From Candidatus Endomicrobium procryptotermitis (lineage in GTDB: Bacteria; Elusimicrobiota; Endomicrobiia; Endomicrobiales; Endomicrobiaceae), in contig JAITIP010000004.1 of assembly GCA_031279415.1 (NCBI GenBank), forward strand, positions 37,766-101,765: 64,000 nt of DNA. Reading direction: 5' to 3'. Below the pieces are notes generated by a model. That model saw nothing but the letters and a program-made list of their open reading frames with translations, searched no databases and was not told the origin of the DNA. Below, in pieces: positions 8,514 to 17,030 of the stretch (positions are counted from its first letter, which is position 1; each line of letters starts with the position of its first letter). The translations under genes and the position numbers were made by a program.

Positions 8514-8555
8514 AAAAGCCCGCTTTGTATGTCAAGAGGGCTTTAATATTTTTTA
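8514..8555 (+). terminator. Probable terminator after accC
   Basis: AAAGCCC (8515-8521) pairs with GGGCTTT (8538-8544) around a 16-nt loop, followed by AATATTTTTTAT. The T-run begins a few bases late and the loop is large, so termination may be partial. The stem is preceded by an A-run, so it could also act on the opposite strand. Confidence 0.6.
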
Positions 8556-8571
8556 TCGTTGAAAAGAAAAA

Positions 8572-9159
8572 ATGAGAACAAAAGAAATTATTCAAAAACT
8601 TATCTCCGAAAGCATTGAAACAAAACAAAAAATGCTCGATTTGAAGCATGTAGATTATATTCGGGCTGTGTCGGATAAAATTGTCGAAGCTTATAAAAAC
8701 AATAAAAAAACCATAATCTGCGGTAATGGCGGATCAGCTTCAGACGCTCTTCATTTTGCAGCTGAAATGGTGTGCAGGTTTGAAAAAAACAGGGCTGCTA
8801 TAGCATCAATCGCTTTGTCTGAAAATGTTTCCACTATAACTGCAATCGGAAACGATTTCGGATATGACCAGGTTTTTTCAAGACAGCTTGAAGCTTTCGC
8901 TGCACCGGGAGATATTTTTATCGCTATTTCAACCAGCGGAAATTCGCCGAATGTCATAAAAGCCGTAGAGTCGGCAAAAAAAATGAAGATATTTACGATA
9001 GGCATGACCAATGAAAACGGTGGAAAGATGAAATCTATGTGCGATTTATGTTACTGTGCGCCATCAAAAGTTACTGCAAGATCTCAGGAATGTCATATAC
9101 TATTGATACATATAATTGCAAAACTGGTGGAAGAAAAAGTTTTTGTATATAAAAAATAA
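8572..9159 (+). CDS. gmhA: Sedoheptulose-7-phosphate (phosphoheptose) isomerase
   Basis: A 195-residue SIS-domain isomerase that makes D-glycero-D-manno-heptose 7-phosphate, the first step of LPS heptose synthesis. The sugar-phosphate loop GNGGSASD is at 51-58 and the second SIS signature STSGNS at 120-125; AARSQE-type residues near the end (TARSQECH) match the GmhA active site. Length is normal. The ATG at 8572 follows an A-rich stretch with only weak SD. The next gene, the heptose adenylyltransferase, starts 8 bp after the stop, which supports the heptose assignment. GmhB and the HldE kinase domain are not in the window. Confidence 0.93.
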   Translation: MRTKEIIQKLISESIETKQKMLDLKHVDYIRAVSDKIVEAYKNNKKTIICGNGGSASDALHFAAEMVCRFEKNRAAIASIALSENVSTITAIGNDFGYDQVFSRQLEAFAAPGDIFIAISTSGNSPNVIKAVESAKKMKIFTIGMTNENGGKMKSMCDLCYCAPSKVTARSQECHILLIHIIAKLVEEKVFVYKK

Positions 9160-9167
9160 GGTTGAAA

Positions 9168-9668
9168 ATGAAAAAAAAAGCAAAAATTATAAAACGCGCA
9201 CATACAGTAGAAGAAATTCGAAAAGAAGCTGCAGAACTTAAAAAACAGGGTAAAAAAATCGTTTTTACAAATGGCTGTTTCGATTTGGTGCATTTGGGAC
9301 ATACAAGTCTTTTTGAAAAAGCTAAAACTTTGGGAGACGTTTTAATTGTCGCTATAAATTCCGACAAATCTCTTGCAAAACTTAAAGGATCTAAAAGGCC
9401 GCTGGTATGCGAAAAAGACAGAGCAAAACTGCTGCTTGCGTTAAAGCCGGTAGATTATGTAGTAGTTTTCAGCGAAGACACTCCGAAAGAAATTTTGAAC
9501 AAACTTAAGCCTGACATTTTGGTAAAAGGCGGGGACTATAAACTTGAAAATATTGCAGGCAGAGAGTACGCTAAAAAAGTGTACCGTTACCCTCTTGTCA
9601 AAGGTAAATCAACTACAAATTTAATTAATTTAATAGTGAAAAGGTATGGAGGCAAGCCGCAAGATTAA
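9168..9668 (+). CDS. hldE (C-terminal domain type; rfaE2): D-glycero-beta-D-manno-heptose 1-phosphate adenylyltransferase
   Basis: A 166-residue stand-alone nucleotidyltransferase. It has the cytidylyltransferase-fold FTNGCFDLVHLGH with the HxGH motif at 42-45 and the later VKGGDY and KSTT signature. It matches only the C-terminal half of E. coli HldE, so kinase and adenylyltransferase are separate proteins here. It makes ADP-heptose for LPS core in the cytoplasm. The ATG at 9168 is chosen over a TTG two codons upstream because AAGGT stands 5-6 nt before it. It is coupled with gmhA. Confidence 0.92.
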   Translation: MKKKAKIIKRAHTVEEIRKEAAELKKQGKKIVFTNGCFDLVHLGHTSLFEKAKTLGDVLIVAINSDKSLAKLKGSKRPLVCEKDRAKLLLALKPVDYVVVFSEDTPKEILNKLKPDILVKGGDYKLENIAGREYAKKVYRYPLVKGKSTTNLINLIVKRYGGKPQD

Positions 9669-9881
9669 AAGATGAAACTTATCATAACGGCAGAAAATTG
9701 GCAAAGTAAAAGTCGTAAAAGCAGAAATTGGGCAAATGCAGAGAACCTGCAAGTGACCGACTTACATCGGGAGTTCGTTTTTGCAGGATGACATATTTGG
9801 GAAAATTTTTTTTGATATGCTTGCTTAAGCGATTTCAGGTTCTATGCCGTTTCTCAACTTCTAAGTTTCCGCTTTAAAAAA
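9669..9881 (+). other. Non-coding gap with a CCTGCAA/TTGCAGG dyad
   Basis: There is no ORF. An inverted pair CCTGCAA...TTGCAGG spans about 9747-9788 and is followed by GATGACA, wording shared with the dispersed repeat family. No TPP-riboswitch core (CTGAGA...GAAC-CTGAT) is seen although thiD2 follows. The thiD2 ATG has no strong SD. Confidence 0.4.
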
Positions 9882-10301
9882 ATGAAAAAAGAACAGAATT
9901 CTTCTTTAAGAATAATTGATGCAAATTTGAATCGCTGCCGTGAGGGGTTAAGAGTTGTTGAAGATACTTTGCGGTATGCATTAAACGACGCGGTTTTATA
10001 TAAAAAAATACGACTAATACGCCATAATGCCGATAAAATTTTAAGAAATGATTACGGCGGTTTGATAATTGAACGCGACACAATTACGGATTACGGAAGA
10101 GTTATGCCCGAAACTGTTAAAAAAAAACTGTCCGCAATAATAATCGCAAATTTTAAAAGAGCGCAGGAATCTTTAAGAGTGCTTGAAGAGTATTCAAAAA
10201 CGATATTTCCCGAAGCGTCCCATTTATTTAAAAGACAAAGATATGCCATATACGACTGTGAAAAATCTGTTTATTTAAAATATAAAAAATTTTTTGGATA
10301 A
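9882..10301 (+). CDS. thiD2: Stand-alone ThiD2-type hydroxymethylpyrimidine phosphate kinase
   Basis: A 139-residue all-helical protein matching the ThiD2 domain (often found fused to the N-terminus of ThiE): RIIDANLNRCREGLRVVEDTLRYAL at the start, IRLIRHNADKIL in the middle, and RAQESLRVLEEYSK towards the end. Members of this family are monofunctional HMP-P kinases that replace classical ThiD in thiamine synthesis. Here the ThiE part is absent: the protein stops after the helical domain, so it acts separately. The thiC gene (HMP-P synthase) lies 3.9 kb downstream. The ATG at 9882 lacks a clear ribosome-binding site. A hairpin TTTCCTG...CAGGAAA follows at about 10337-10366. Confidence 0.85.
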   Translation: MKKEQNSSLRIIDANLNRCREGLRVVEDTLRYALNDAVLYKKIRLIRHNADKILRNDYGGLIIERDTITDYGRVMPETVKKKLSAIIIANFKRAQESLRVLEEYSKTIFPEASHLFKRQRYAIYDCEKSVYLKYKKFFG

Positions 10302-10411
10302 AATTTCATAATAAACAAAAAACTGCCATATACGATTTCCTGCACAGTGTCAAATGTCAGGAAAGTTGAATCAGAATCTTATTATAGAGCAGAATTTGTT
10401 AAGGTGAAAAA

Positions 10412-10759
10412 ATGTTTAATGGAATCTTTTTAAAAATGTCGGATAAACCGCGGACACAGGCTGGTATATTTGCGGCTTTTTTCGGCATCTTTTTATTTGT
10501 TTTTTTCATATTTTCGACAGCCTTTATCGTAATTCATTCCAATCATGAACATGACACTGACGGACATAACGGCAGCTGTGCCGCATGCGAATATATTTTG
10601 ACCGCGACGGCAAATGTTTTTAAACAGTTTCACCAGCCTTCAGTCATTTGTGCATTTATTTTTGCCTGCCTATTTTTTGCTCCATACATTTTAAAACACA
10701 TTTCTTTTCAACAAATCTTTCATACTCCTGTCACTTTAAAAGTCAGATTAAACGATTGA
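10412..10759 (+). CDS. Small membrane protein with His/Cys metal-binding segment
   Basis: A 115-residue protein with two hydrophobic segments (about 18-41 and 78-97) and, between them, a short extracytoplasmic stretch HSNHEHDTDGHNGSCAAC with His42, 45, 47, 52 and Cys56, 59. A comparable small HxHH...CxxC membrane protein precedes zinc-type ABC operons in many clostridia, and this gene lies 79 bp before the metal-binding lipoprotein gene. A role in capturing or handing over Zn(II) or in sensing it is inferred from this context; no enzyme signature is present. AAGGTG lies 6 nt before the ATG. Confidence 0.7.
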   Translation: MFNGIFLKMSDKPRTQAGIFAAFFGIFLFVFFIFSTAFIVIHSNHEHDTDGHNGSCAACEYILTATANVFKQFHQPSVICAFIFACLFFAPYILKHISFQQIFHTPVTLKVRLND

Positions 10760-10838
10760 AAAAATCTCCGTAATTTTTGTTTTTTCAAATGGTATTTTTA
10801 TGCCGTTTACAAATTTTTATTTTAATACGGAGATAATC

Positions 10839-11795
10839 ATGAAATATTTTATACTTTTTTGTGCCGTACTTTTTATGCTTGGCACAGGTTTGTTCAGCTG
10901 TAAAAAGAATTCTGATAAAAATGTCAATTCTGACAAAATCAATGTCACAACGGTTATTTTTGCTCCTTATGATTTTGCGCGTCAAATAGCGGGCGATAAA
11001 GCAAACGTAAGTATGCTTTTGCCGCCGGCCTCCGAAAGCCATTCTTTTGAGCCTTCTCCTAAAGATATTATCAAAATTCAAAACAGCAGCGTTTTTATAT
11101 ATGTCGGCGGTGAATCAGACGAATGGGTCAGCGGAATTTTAGAGTCCATAGATACAAGCAAAATGAAAATCATCACGCTTATTGACTGCGTAGATAAGTT
11201 TGAAGAAGAAATAGTCGAAGGCATGCAGGAAGAGGAAGAAAAAGAAGAAGGCGGAGAAGAAGAAGCTGAATATGATGAACACGTGTGGACTTCCCCAAAA
11301 AACGTGAAACTCATAGTTCAAAAAATAGCAAGTGCACTTTCTGAAGCAGATCCAGCAAACGCCGCTTACTACAATCAAAACGCTGAAAAATATATCAGTG
11401 AACTGGATTTACTTGACGGCGAATTCCAAAATGTCGTAAATAAAGCAAAACGTAAAACAATAGTTTTTGCCGATAGATTTCCTTTCAGATATTTCACAGA
11501 GGCTTATGGGCTTCAATATTTTGCAGCTTTTCCGGGATGTTCAACTGAAACTGAAGCAAGTGCGGCTACTATAAAATTTCTTATAGATAAAATAAAAGCT
11601 GAAAAGATCCCCGTAGTATTTCACATAGAACTTTCAAACGAGAAAATGGCAAATGCCATTTTAGAAGCGACTGGAGCAAAAAGTATGCTTTTGCACAGCG
11701 CACACAATATTTCAAAAGTGGATTTTGAAAAAGGAACGACATATCTAGATTTGATGAAACAAAATGTTTTAAATCTCAAGGAGGCGCTGGAATAA
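10839..11795 (+). CDS. znuA-like: Zinc-type ABC transporter substrate-binding lipoprotein
   Basis: A 318-residue cluster A-I (ZnuA/AdcA-like) metal-binding protein. The signal peptide ends in the lipobox LFSC with Cys21, so it is lipid-anchored. Candidate ligands are His68 (ESHSFEP), His148 (DEHVWTSP) and Asp212 (VFADRFPFRYF), the last replacing the usual His as in clostridial homologues. The flexible metal-gathering loop, normally His-rich, is here made of about 15 Glu plus Asp (122-147). The ATG at 10839 has ACGGAG at 6-nt spacing. Genes for the ATPase and permease follow at +1 and overlapping, which fixes the operon. Zn(II) is the likely cargo; Mn(II) is possible. Confidence 0.9.
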   Translation: MKYFILFCAVLFMLGTGLFSCKKNSDKNVNSDKINVTTVIFAPYDFARQIAGDKANVSMLLPPASESHSFEPSPKDIIKIQNSSVFIYVGGESDEWVSGILESIDTSKMKIITLIDCVDKFEEEIVEGMQEEEEKEEGGEEEAEYDEHVWTSPKNVKLIVQKIASALSEADPANAAYYNQNAEKYISELDLLDGEFQNVVNKAKRKTIVFADRFPFRYFTEAYGLQYFAAFPGCSTETEASAATIKFLIDKIKAEKIPVVFHIELSNEKMANAILEATGAKSMLLHSAHNISKVDFEKGTTYLDLMKQNVLNLKEALE

Positions 11796-11796
11796 A

Positions 11797-12540
11797 ATGT
11801 CTCTTATAGTTTGTAAAAATGTTTCTTTCGGATATGAAGGAAATAGCATAGTCGGCGGAATTAATTTTGAAGTAAACGCCGGCGATTATTTGTGCATCAT
11901 TGGCAAAAATGGTTCTGGAAAAAGTACACTTATCAAAGGACTGCTCGGACTTAAAAAAGCTGACATCGGCAGTGTGTCGTTTTCAAAAGAGCTTTACCGA
12001 AACCAGACGGGCTATCTGCCGCAACAGATGGCAGCGCAAAAAGATTTCCCGGCCAGCGCATATGAAGTCGTAGTTTCAGGACGGCTTGGATTGTGCGGGT
12101 TTTTGCCATTTTATTCGCATAAAGATAAAGAAGTGGCACTGGAAAATATGAAACGGCTGGATATTTTTGATTTGCGTGATAAATGTTATGCACAACTGTC
12201 AGGGGGCCAGCAGCGCAGAGTACTGCTGGCCCGTGCGCTGTGTACCGACGGCAAACTTTTATTGCTAGATGAACCGGCTTGCGGACTTGATGCTGTTGTC
12301 ACTCAGGAAATGTACGATTTAATAAAAATGTTGAACCGCAGCAGAAAAATCGCAATCATAATGGTATCGCATGATATAAGCGAGGTGCTAAAATATGCGA
12401 GCCATATTCTACATTTAAAAAAATGTCAGGCTTTACAAAATTTAAACTGTCAAAATGTTCAGGCTTTTTTTGGGAAAATTCAGGAATATGTAAAATCGCC
12501 GGCCGCGGCGGATTTTATTGGAGGAAAAATATATGATTGA
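11797..12540 (+). CDS. znuC-like: Zinc-type ABC transporter ATPase
   Basis: A 247-residue ABC subunit with Walker A GKNGSGKST (36-44), a Q-loop around LPQQMAAQ, the signature LSGGQQRR, Walker B LLLLDEPACGLD and switch His in MVSHD. It energises the permease encoded next; its last 8 bp overlap the permease gene. Its start follows the lipoprotein stop by 1 bp; AGGAGG lies 12 nt before the ATG inside the previous gene. Confidence 0.93.
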   Translation: MSLIVCKNVSFGYEGNSIVGGINFEVNAGDYLCIIGKNGSGKSTLIKGLLGLKKADIGSVSFSKELYRNQTGYLPQQMAAQKDFPASAYEVVVSGRLGLCGFLPFYSHKDKEVALENMKRLDIFDLRDKCYAQLSGGQQRRVLLARALCTDGKLLLLDEPACGLDAVVTQEMYDLIKMLNRSRKIAIIMVSHDISEVLKYASHILHLKKCQALQNLNCQNVQAFFGKIQEYVKSPAAADFIGGKIYD

Positions 12541-13387
12541 TATTTTAAGTGAAATGTTTTCATATGCTTTTCTTGTCCGCGCAATGATAGTCGGGCTGCT
12601 TATTTCGCTTTGTTCTTCGTTACTTGGAGTAAGCCTTGTTTTGAAACGATACTCTATGATAGGCGACGGGCTTTCACATGTAGGTTTCGGAGCACTTGCT
12701 GTTGCGGCCGCATTAAACGCCGCTCCGTTAAGCATTGCGATTCCTGCAGTGGTGGCTGCGGCTTTTATTTTGCTGTACATAAGTGAAAATGCAAAAATTA
12801 AAGGAGATGCCGCAATTGCGCTTATTTCTACAAGTTCTCTTGCAATCGGCGTGGCGGTAGTTTCACTGACTACGGGAATGAATACCGATGTTTGCAATTA
12901 CATGTTCGGCAGCATTCTTGCCATGAGCAAAAGCGACGTGAATTTAAGCGTGGCTTTGTCTGTCTGTTCACTTGTTTTATTTATCGCATTCTACAATAAA
13001 ATATTTGCCGTGACTTTTGACGAAACTTTCGCACGTGCCATCGGCGTTAAGGCGGGCATTTACAATATGTTAATAGCTTTTCTGACGGCAATTACCATTG
13101 CACTCGGCATGAGAATGATGGGAGCGCTTCTGATTTCAAGTCTTATTATTTTTCCATCTCTTACCGCTATGCGCGTATTTAAAACGTTTAAAAGTGTGAC
13201 AATATGTTCAGCTTTTACTTCTGTTATATGTTTCATTGCCGGAATTATATGCTCATATCTTTATGCAACGCCTGCTGGAGCAAGCGTTGTCATAATAAAT
13301 ATTGTGGCTTTTATATTGTTTTCTTTTATAGGTTTTGCCCGCGGCAGTGCAAGATTGAAAGTATTTTTTAAAAGAGGAAAAATATGA
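12533..13387 (+). CDS. znuB-like: Zinc-type ABC transporter permease
   Basis: A 284-residue membrane protein with about 8-9 hydrophobic segments, of the ABC-3 family (ZnuB/MntB). It contains the typical GDGLSHVGFG region near 45 and the ALGMRMMGALLISSLIIFP segment towards the C-terminus. The ATG at 12533 is preceded by GGAGG at 7-nt spacing and overlaps the ATPase gene by 8 bp; an in-frame start 5 codons earlier lies within the SD. It is coupled at its 3' end with the OB-fold protein gene (4-bp overlap). Confidence 0.93.
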   Translation: MIDILSEMFSYAFLVRAMIVGLLISLCSSLLGVSLVLKRYSMIGDGLSHVGFGALAVAAALNAAPLSIAIPAVVAAAFILLYISENAKIKGDAAIALISTSSLAIGVAVVSLTTGMNTDVCNYMFGSILAMSKSDVNLSVALSVCSLVLFIAFYNKIFAVTFDETFARAIGVKAGIYNMLIAFLTAITIALGMRMMGALLISSLIIFPSLTAMRVFKTFKSVTICSAFTSVICFIAGIICSYLYATPAGASVVIINIVAFILFSFIGFARGSARLKVFFKRGKI

Positions 13388-13827
13388 AAATTTTGACACT
13401 TTTTACGGTATTTTTTGCCGCAGCTTTTTTTTATAGTTCTTCAGTTAATATGGCAATTGCCGGCAAAGAAGTAATAATAGAGATAAAAGAAAGATTTTTC
13501 ATAGCTCAGACAAACGAAATATATTTAAACGCGCAAGATTATATAGGTAAGACCGTTAAGTACGAGGGAATTTTTAACGTATATGAATCCGATATAAATG
13601 GCAAAAAACGTTATTTTGTCATAAGATATGGACCAGGTTGCTGTATCTTTGACGCAACCGCCGGTTTTGAAGTGTATTGGAATAAACAGTATCCTAACCA
13701 AAACGATTGGGTTGAAGTCGTAGGAGTTGTGGAAGAGTATGATGAAAAAGGCATAAAATATTTGCGGTTGGCTTTAAATTCTCTTACCGTACTTCAAAAA
13801 CGTGGTAAAGAAACGGTTACCCGCTGA
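13384..13827 (+). CDS. Exported OB-fold protein of the zinc operon (DUF1980/TIGR03943-like)
   Basis: A 147-residue protein with an N-terminal hydrophobic signal or anchor (1-25). The mature part reads like the C-terminal domain of DUF1980/TIGR03943 proteins: FFIAQTNEIYLNAQDYIGK, then YGPGCC at about 81-86, GFEVYW, and NDWVEVVGVVEEY. The CC pair may bind metal. Such proteins commonly accompany zinc ABC operons; their exact job is unknown, and a role in receiving Zn(II) at low supply is inferred. The start overlaps the permease stop (ATGA). Confidence 0.75.
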   Translation: MKILTLFTVFFAAAFFYSSSVNMAIAGKEVIIEIKERFFIAQTNEIYLNAQDYIGKTVKYEGIFNVYESDINGKKRYFVIRYGPGCCIFDATAGFEVYWNKQYPNQNDWVEVVGVVEEYDEKGIKYLRLALNSLTVLQKRGKETVTR

Positions 13828-14154
13828 TAACATATAATATAAGTAATTTTTATTTTTCCCCCTTTGTTTTCAATTTTTTAACTGCATTTCTACCTCATGG
13901 TAATGTTTAATAAATTTTCGCAAAATGCTATTATTTTAACGTTCAAAAGTCCGTATAATAATCAAAAAACTATGAAGTTTGTACCGAACATTTGACAGAT
14001 CTTTTTTTATATGGAATAAACTGAAATAATAAAATTAATGGAAGTTATAACAAAAATATTTAGGCTTATATAATAAAGACGGCAAACTGTTGAGCGCAAT
14101 TCCAGATAAACCTAAAAGTAAATATCAAAAATACGCTGCAAGAGGACATAAAAA
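13828..14154 (+). other. Non-coding gap upstream of thiC with a small unexplained reading frame
   Basis: The gap is AT-rich. No TPP riboswitch is recognisable (neither CTGAGA nor the conserved GAACCTGAT block). The last 105 bp can be read in the frame ending at 14158 as a basic peptide ending KYQKYAARGHKK, whose TGA overlaps the thiC ATG as ATGA, but it opens at a stop and has no ATG or SD; it may be a decayed gene. AAGAGG lies 9-10 nt before thiC. Confidence 0.4.
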
Positions 14155-15420
14155 ATGACATTAATGATTGACGCTCAAAACAAAAAAACTAATAATTTGA
14201 TAAAAGAGGCCGCTAAAGCGGAATGTCTGAGCGAAGAATTTATAGCTGAAGGCGCCGCAAACGGCACGATAGTTATTCCAAAAAACGCTAACAGAAAACT
14301 TAAAAGAATCGTTGCCATAGGAAAAGGGTTAAAAACAAAAGTTAACGCCAATCTCGGCACGTCGCCCGACCATATATCTCTTGATGAGGAATTGGAAAAG
14401 CTCAATGTTGCAATCGCGGCGGGCGTGGACGCAGTTATGGATTTGTCTACCGGAGGCGACCTCACAAAAATAAGGAAAGAAATTCTTAACGCCTCACCTG
14501 TTCAAGTCGGTACGGTTCCGATTTACGAAGCAGCTTGCAGAACGGTAGCAAAAGGTAGAAAAATATCGGAAATTGACGGCGGTGAACTTTTTGAAGTCAT
14601 AGAAGAACAATGTGAACAAGGTGTAGATTTTATTACTGTTCACTGCGGAATAACTAAATCCATAGTTGAAATTCTAAACAGGCAGGGACGTCTTGCCGGA
14701 GTTGTCAGCCGCGGCGGCTCTTTTTTGGTTAAAGGCATAAACGCTACTGGAAAAGAAAATCCGCTCTACGAGCGTTATGACAAACTTCTGGAAATAGCAA
14801 AAAAATATGATGTTACTTTATCGTTAGGAGACGGTTTTCGTCCGGGTGCAATGTTCGACGCTTCCGATGCCGTACAGCTTGGCGAACTTGCCGTTTTAGG
14901 CGATCTTGTCTTAAAGGCGAGAAAAGCTGGAGTTCAGGCAATGATAGAAGGTCCCGGCCATGTTCCGATAGACCAGATAGAAGCAAACGTGCGGCTTGCA
15001 AAAAGGCTTGGGCATGATGCCCCTTTATATTTTTTGGGACCTCTTGTAACAGACATAGCGCCGGGATACGATCATATAACTTCCGCTATAGGCGGAGCTT
15101 TAGCTGCTTCTTACGGAGTCGATTTCATATGTTATGTTACGCCTGCTGAACATATAAGGCTGCCTGACGTTTCGGACGTTCGCGAGGGCGTTATGGCCGC
15201 AAGAATAGCCGGACATGCCGCTGATATAGTAAAAGGTGTAAAAGGTGCCAAAGAACAAGATAACGAAATGTCAAAATGGCGTAAAGCAAGAGATTGGAAT
15301 AAACAAAAAGAGTTCTGTATAGATCCACAAAAACTTGCAAGCGAAAGAGCAAAACTTCCTCCACAGCAGGAAGACGTCTGCACGATGTGCGGAGAATTTT
15401 GTGCCATGAGGGACGAATAA
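14155..15420 (+). CDS. thiC: Phosphomethylpyrimidine synthase
   Basis: A 421-residue radical-SAM enzyme that turns aminoimidazole ribotide into HMP-P, the pyrimidine part of thiamine. Family marks: NANLGTSP near 62-69, AVMDLSTGGDL near 95, a VSRGGSF block, EGPGHVPIDQIEANV, and the C-terminal Fe-S motif with Cys409, Cys412 and Cys416. It is the short form found in clostridia and archaea, without the extra N-terminal domain of proteobacteria. The Cys spacing is CX2CX3C. With thiD2 it forms the HMP branch; thiE and thiazole genes are not in the window. The organism should therefore make HMP-P itself. Confidence 0.95.
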   Translation: MTLMIDAQNKKTNNLIKEAAKAECLSEEFIAEGAANGTIVIPKNANRKLKRIVAIGKGLKTKVNANLGTSPDHISLDEELEKLNVAIAAGVDAVMDLSTGGDLTKIRKEILNASPVQVGTVPIYEAACRTVAKGRKISEIDGGELFEVIEEQCEQGVDFITVHCGITKSIVEILNRQGRLAGVVSRGGSFLVKGINATGKENPLYERYDKLLEIAKKYDVTLSLGDGFRPGAMFDASDAVQLGELAVLGDLVLKARKAGVQAMIEGPGHVPIDQIEANVRLAKRLGHDAPLYFLGPLVTDIAPGYDHITSAIGGALAASYGVDFICYVTPAEHIRLPDVSDVREGVMAARIAGHAADIVKGVKGAKEQDNEMSKWRKARDWNKQKEFCIDPQKLASERAKLPPQQEDVCTMCGEFCAMRDE

Positions 15421-15469
15421 ATCAAAATTACGCTCAGCGCGTAATAAATTTAATACAGGGAGAGCAGAG

Positions 15470-15946
15470 ATGAGAATTTTATTTGCAGTTTTATTTTTTT
15501 TGATTTCGGCGCTGCATCTTTATGCAGCTGACAAACTTGTTTTTGACAATTACGGTTTTTCAATAGACAAACTTACATTTTCTGAAAAAGAAACACCTGA
15601 AAATTTTCAGGCCATTATCATGTTTTTGCCGGGCGACGTGACTTTTACGCCTAACGTCAACGTACAAAAGCAAAGATTTGCCGCTACAGCAGACGAATAT
15701 GTGAAGCTGTCCATTGAGCAGTTTGAAGATTTCGGTATGAGGCTTATAGAAAAAAAACAAAACGAAAAATTTGCAACTTTTGAGTACACTGCATCGATGG
15801 GTGGAAAAGATTTGCATTTTTATGCTAAAGCCATTTTTTCAAAAGGTTACGTATATCTCGTAACAGGCACGGCCCTCGTATCGCAATGGGATAAAGTCGG
15901 AAAAATTTTAAAGAAAAATGTTGATTCACTGGAAGTATTAAAATAA
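15470..15946 (+). CDS. Exported DcrB/PsbP-like protein of unknown function
   Basis: A 158-residue protein with a clear signal peptide (MRILFAVLFF to the LYAAD region, cleavage near residue 20). The remainder resembles the small alpha/beta fold of DcrB/PsbP-type proteins: FSIDKLTF, then GDVTFTPNVNV near 60, FEYTAS near 110, and a last strand KGYVYLVTGTAL. The fold assignment is tentative. AGGGAGAGCAGAG stands directly before the ATG. It lies between thiC and thrB with gaps of 49 and 57 bp and no evident functional link. A small TTACGC/GCGTAA hairpin precedes it. Confidence 0.6.
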   Translation: MRILFAVLFFLISALHLYAADKLVFDNYGFSIDKLTFSEKETPENFQAIIMFLPGDVTFTPNVNVQKQRFAATADEYVKLSIEQFEDFGMRLIEKKQNEKFATFEYTASMGGKDLHFYAKAIFSKGYVYLVTGTALVSQWDKVGKILKKNVDSLEVLK

Positions 15947-16003
15947 AACCTTTTATCCAAATTGATATAATTTTACACAAAATAGAGTTAAGGAATAAAA
16001 AAA

Positions 16004-16918
16004 ATGAAAGTAAAAATGCGCGTGCCTGCTACTACGGCAAATTTAGGTCCGGGTTTTGACATTTTCGGAGCCGCTTTATCTTTGTACAACGAGTTTGAAG
16101 CAGAATATGTTCCCAATGCCAATAGGACAAAATTTGAACTGAAAGGAGACGGGAAAAAGGTTCTTCCAAAAGGTGATAAAAATCTTCTCTGGAAAGCTAT
16201 GTCGGAAACCTTTAAATTTCTCAAATGCGATAAATATAATTTGAGAAATTTAAATATCGCCATAAAAACCAGCATACCGCTCAGCGGTGGGCTGGGTTCA
16301 AGCGCATCGGCAATAATAGGCGGTATTGCCTTGGCAAACGTTTTGTGCGGAGATAAACTCGATAAACTACAAATTGCACGGCTTGGCATGAAAATAGAAG
16401 GACATCCCGATAATATAGCTCCGGCCGTTTACGGTGGTCTTTGTGTCTGCTACAAAAACGAAGAAGGACTCAGCGATGTTATGGCTCTTCCCATACCAAA
16501 AGCAAAGGTCGTATTATGCGTACCTTCCTTTGAGCTTAGAACAAAACGTTCAAGACAGATTTTGCCTAAACAGATAGATTTGCAAGATGTGGTTTTCAAT
16601 GCGTCAAGAGTGGCAATGCTTACTGCCGCTTTTTGCACAGGAAATTATAAGCTGCTGCGCATCGGCATGCAGGACAAACTGCATCAGCCTTACAGAGGAA
16701 AAATGATTCCTGCAATGAACGCAGTCATAAAATCGGCAATGGATAGCGGCGCATACGGGGCATTTTTGTCGGGATCAGGACCTTCAATAGCAGCTTTTTG
16801 CGGCGGAAAAGACTGCGGGAAAATAGAAAAAACCATGATAAAAGTCTGGAAAAAAGAAAGCGTGGCGGTAAAGTCGTACATATTGGATTTTGACATAAAA
16901 GGCGTTACAAAAATATAA
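16004..16918 (+). CDS. thrB: Homoserine kinase
   Basis: A 304-residue GHMP kinase that phosphorylates homoserine on the way to threonine. It begins with VPATTANLGPGFDIFG, typical of ThrB; the ATP loop is GGLGSSASA near 94-102; GHPDNIAPAVYGG follows near 130, and the C-terminal GAYGAFLSGSGPS loop is present. Length matches the family. A hairpin with a short T-run follows, so transcription likely ends here. lysC lies 2.1 kb downstream; thrA/hom and thrC are not in the window. Confidence 0.94.
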   Translation: MKVKMRVPATTANLGPGFDIFGAALSLYNEFEAEYVPNANRTKFELKGDGKKVLPKGDKNLLWKAMSETFKFLKCDKYNLRNLNIAIKTSIPLSGGLGSSASAIIGGIALANVLCGDKLDKLQIARLGMKIEGHPDNIAPAVYGGLCVCYKNEEGLSDVMALPIPKAKVVLCVPSFELRTKRSRQILPKQIDLQDVVFNASRVAMLTAAFCTGNYKLLRIGMQDKLHQPYRGKMIPAMNAVIKSAMDSGAYGAFLSGSGPSIAAFCGGKDCGKIEKTMIKVWKKESVAVKSYILDFDIKGVTKI

Positions 16919-16933
16919 AGCCCGTTAAAGCAA

Positions 16934-16965
16934 CAGCTTATATGTACGTAAGCTGCCAATTTTTG
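16934..16965 (+). terminator. Probable terminator after thrB
   Basis: A perfect 7-bp stem CAGCTTA (16934-16940) / TAAGCTG (16949-16955) with an 8-nt loop, followed by CCAATTTTTG. The U-tract is short (5 T, offset by four bases), so strength is uncertain. Confidence 0.5.
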
Positions 16966-17030
16966 CCAAGACATGCCTAAACAATAAAATTTTCGTTTAA
17001 AAATGTTTGAAAAAAAGCAGATTCAAGCTG

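Noticed and set aside
13828..14154. TPP riboswitch before thiC
   Set aside because: Neither the CTGAGA nor the ACC...GAACCTGAT elements are present on the plus strand.
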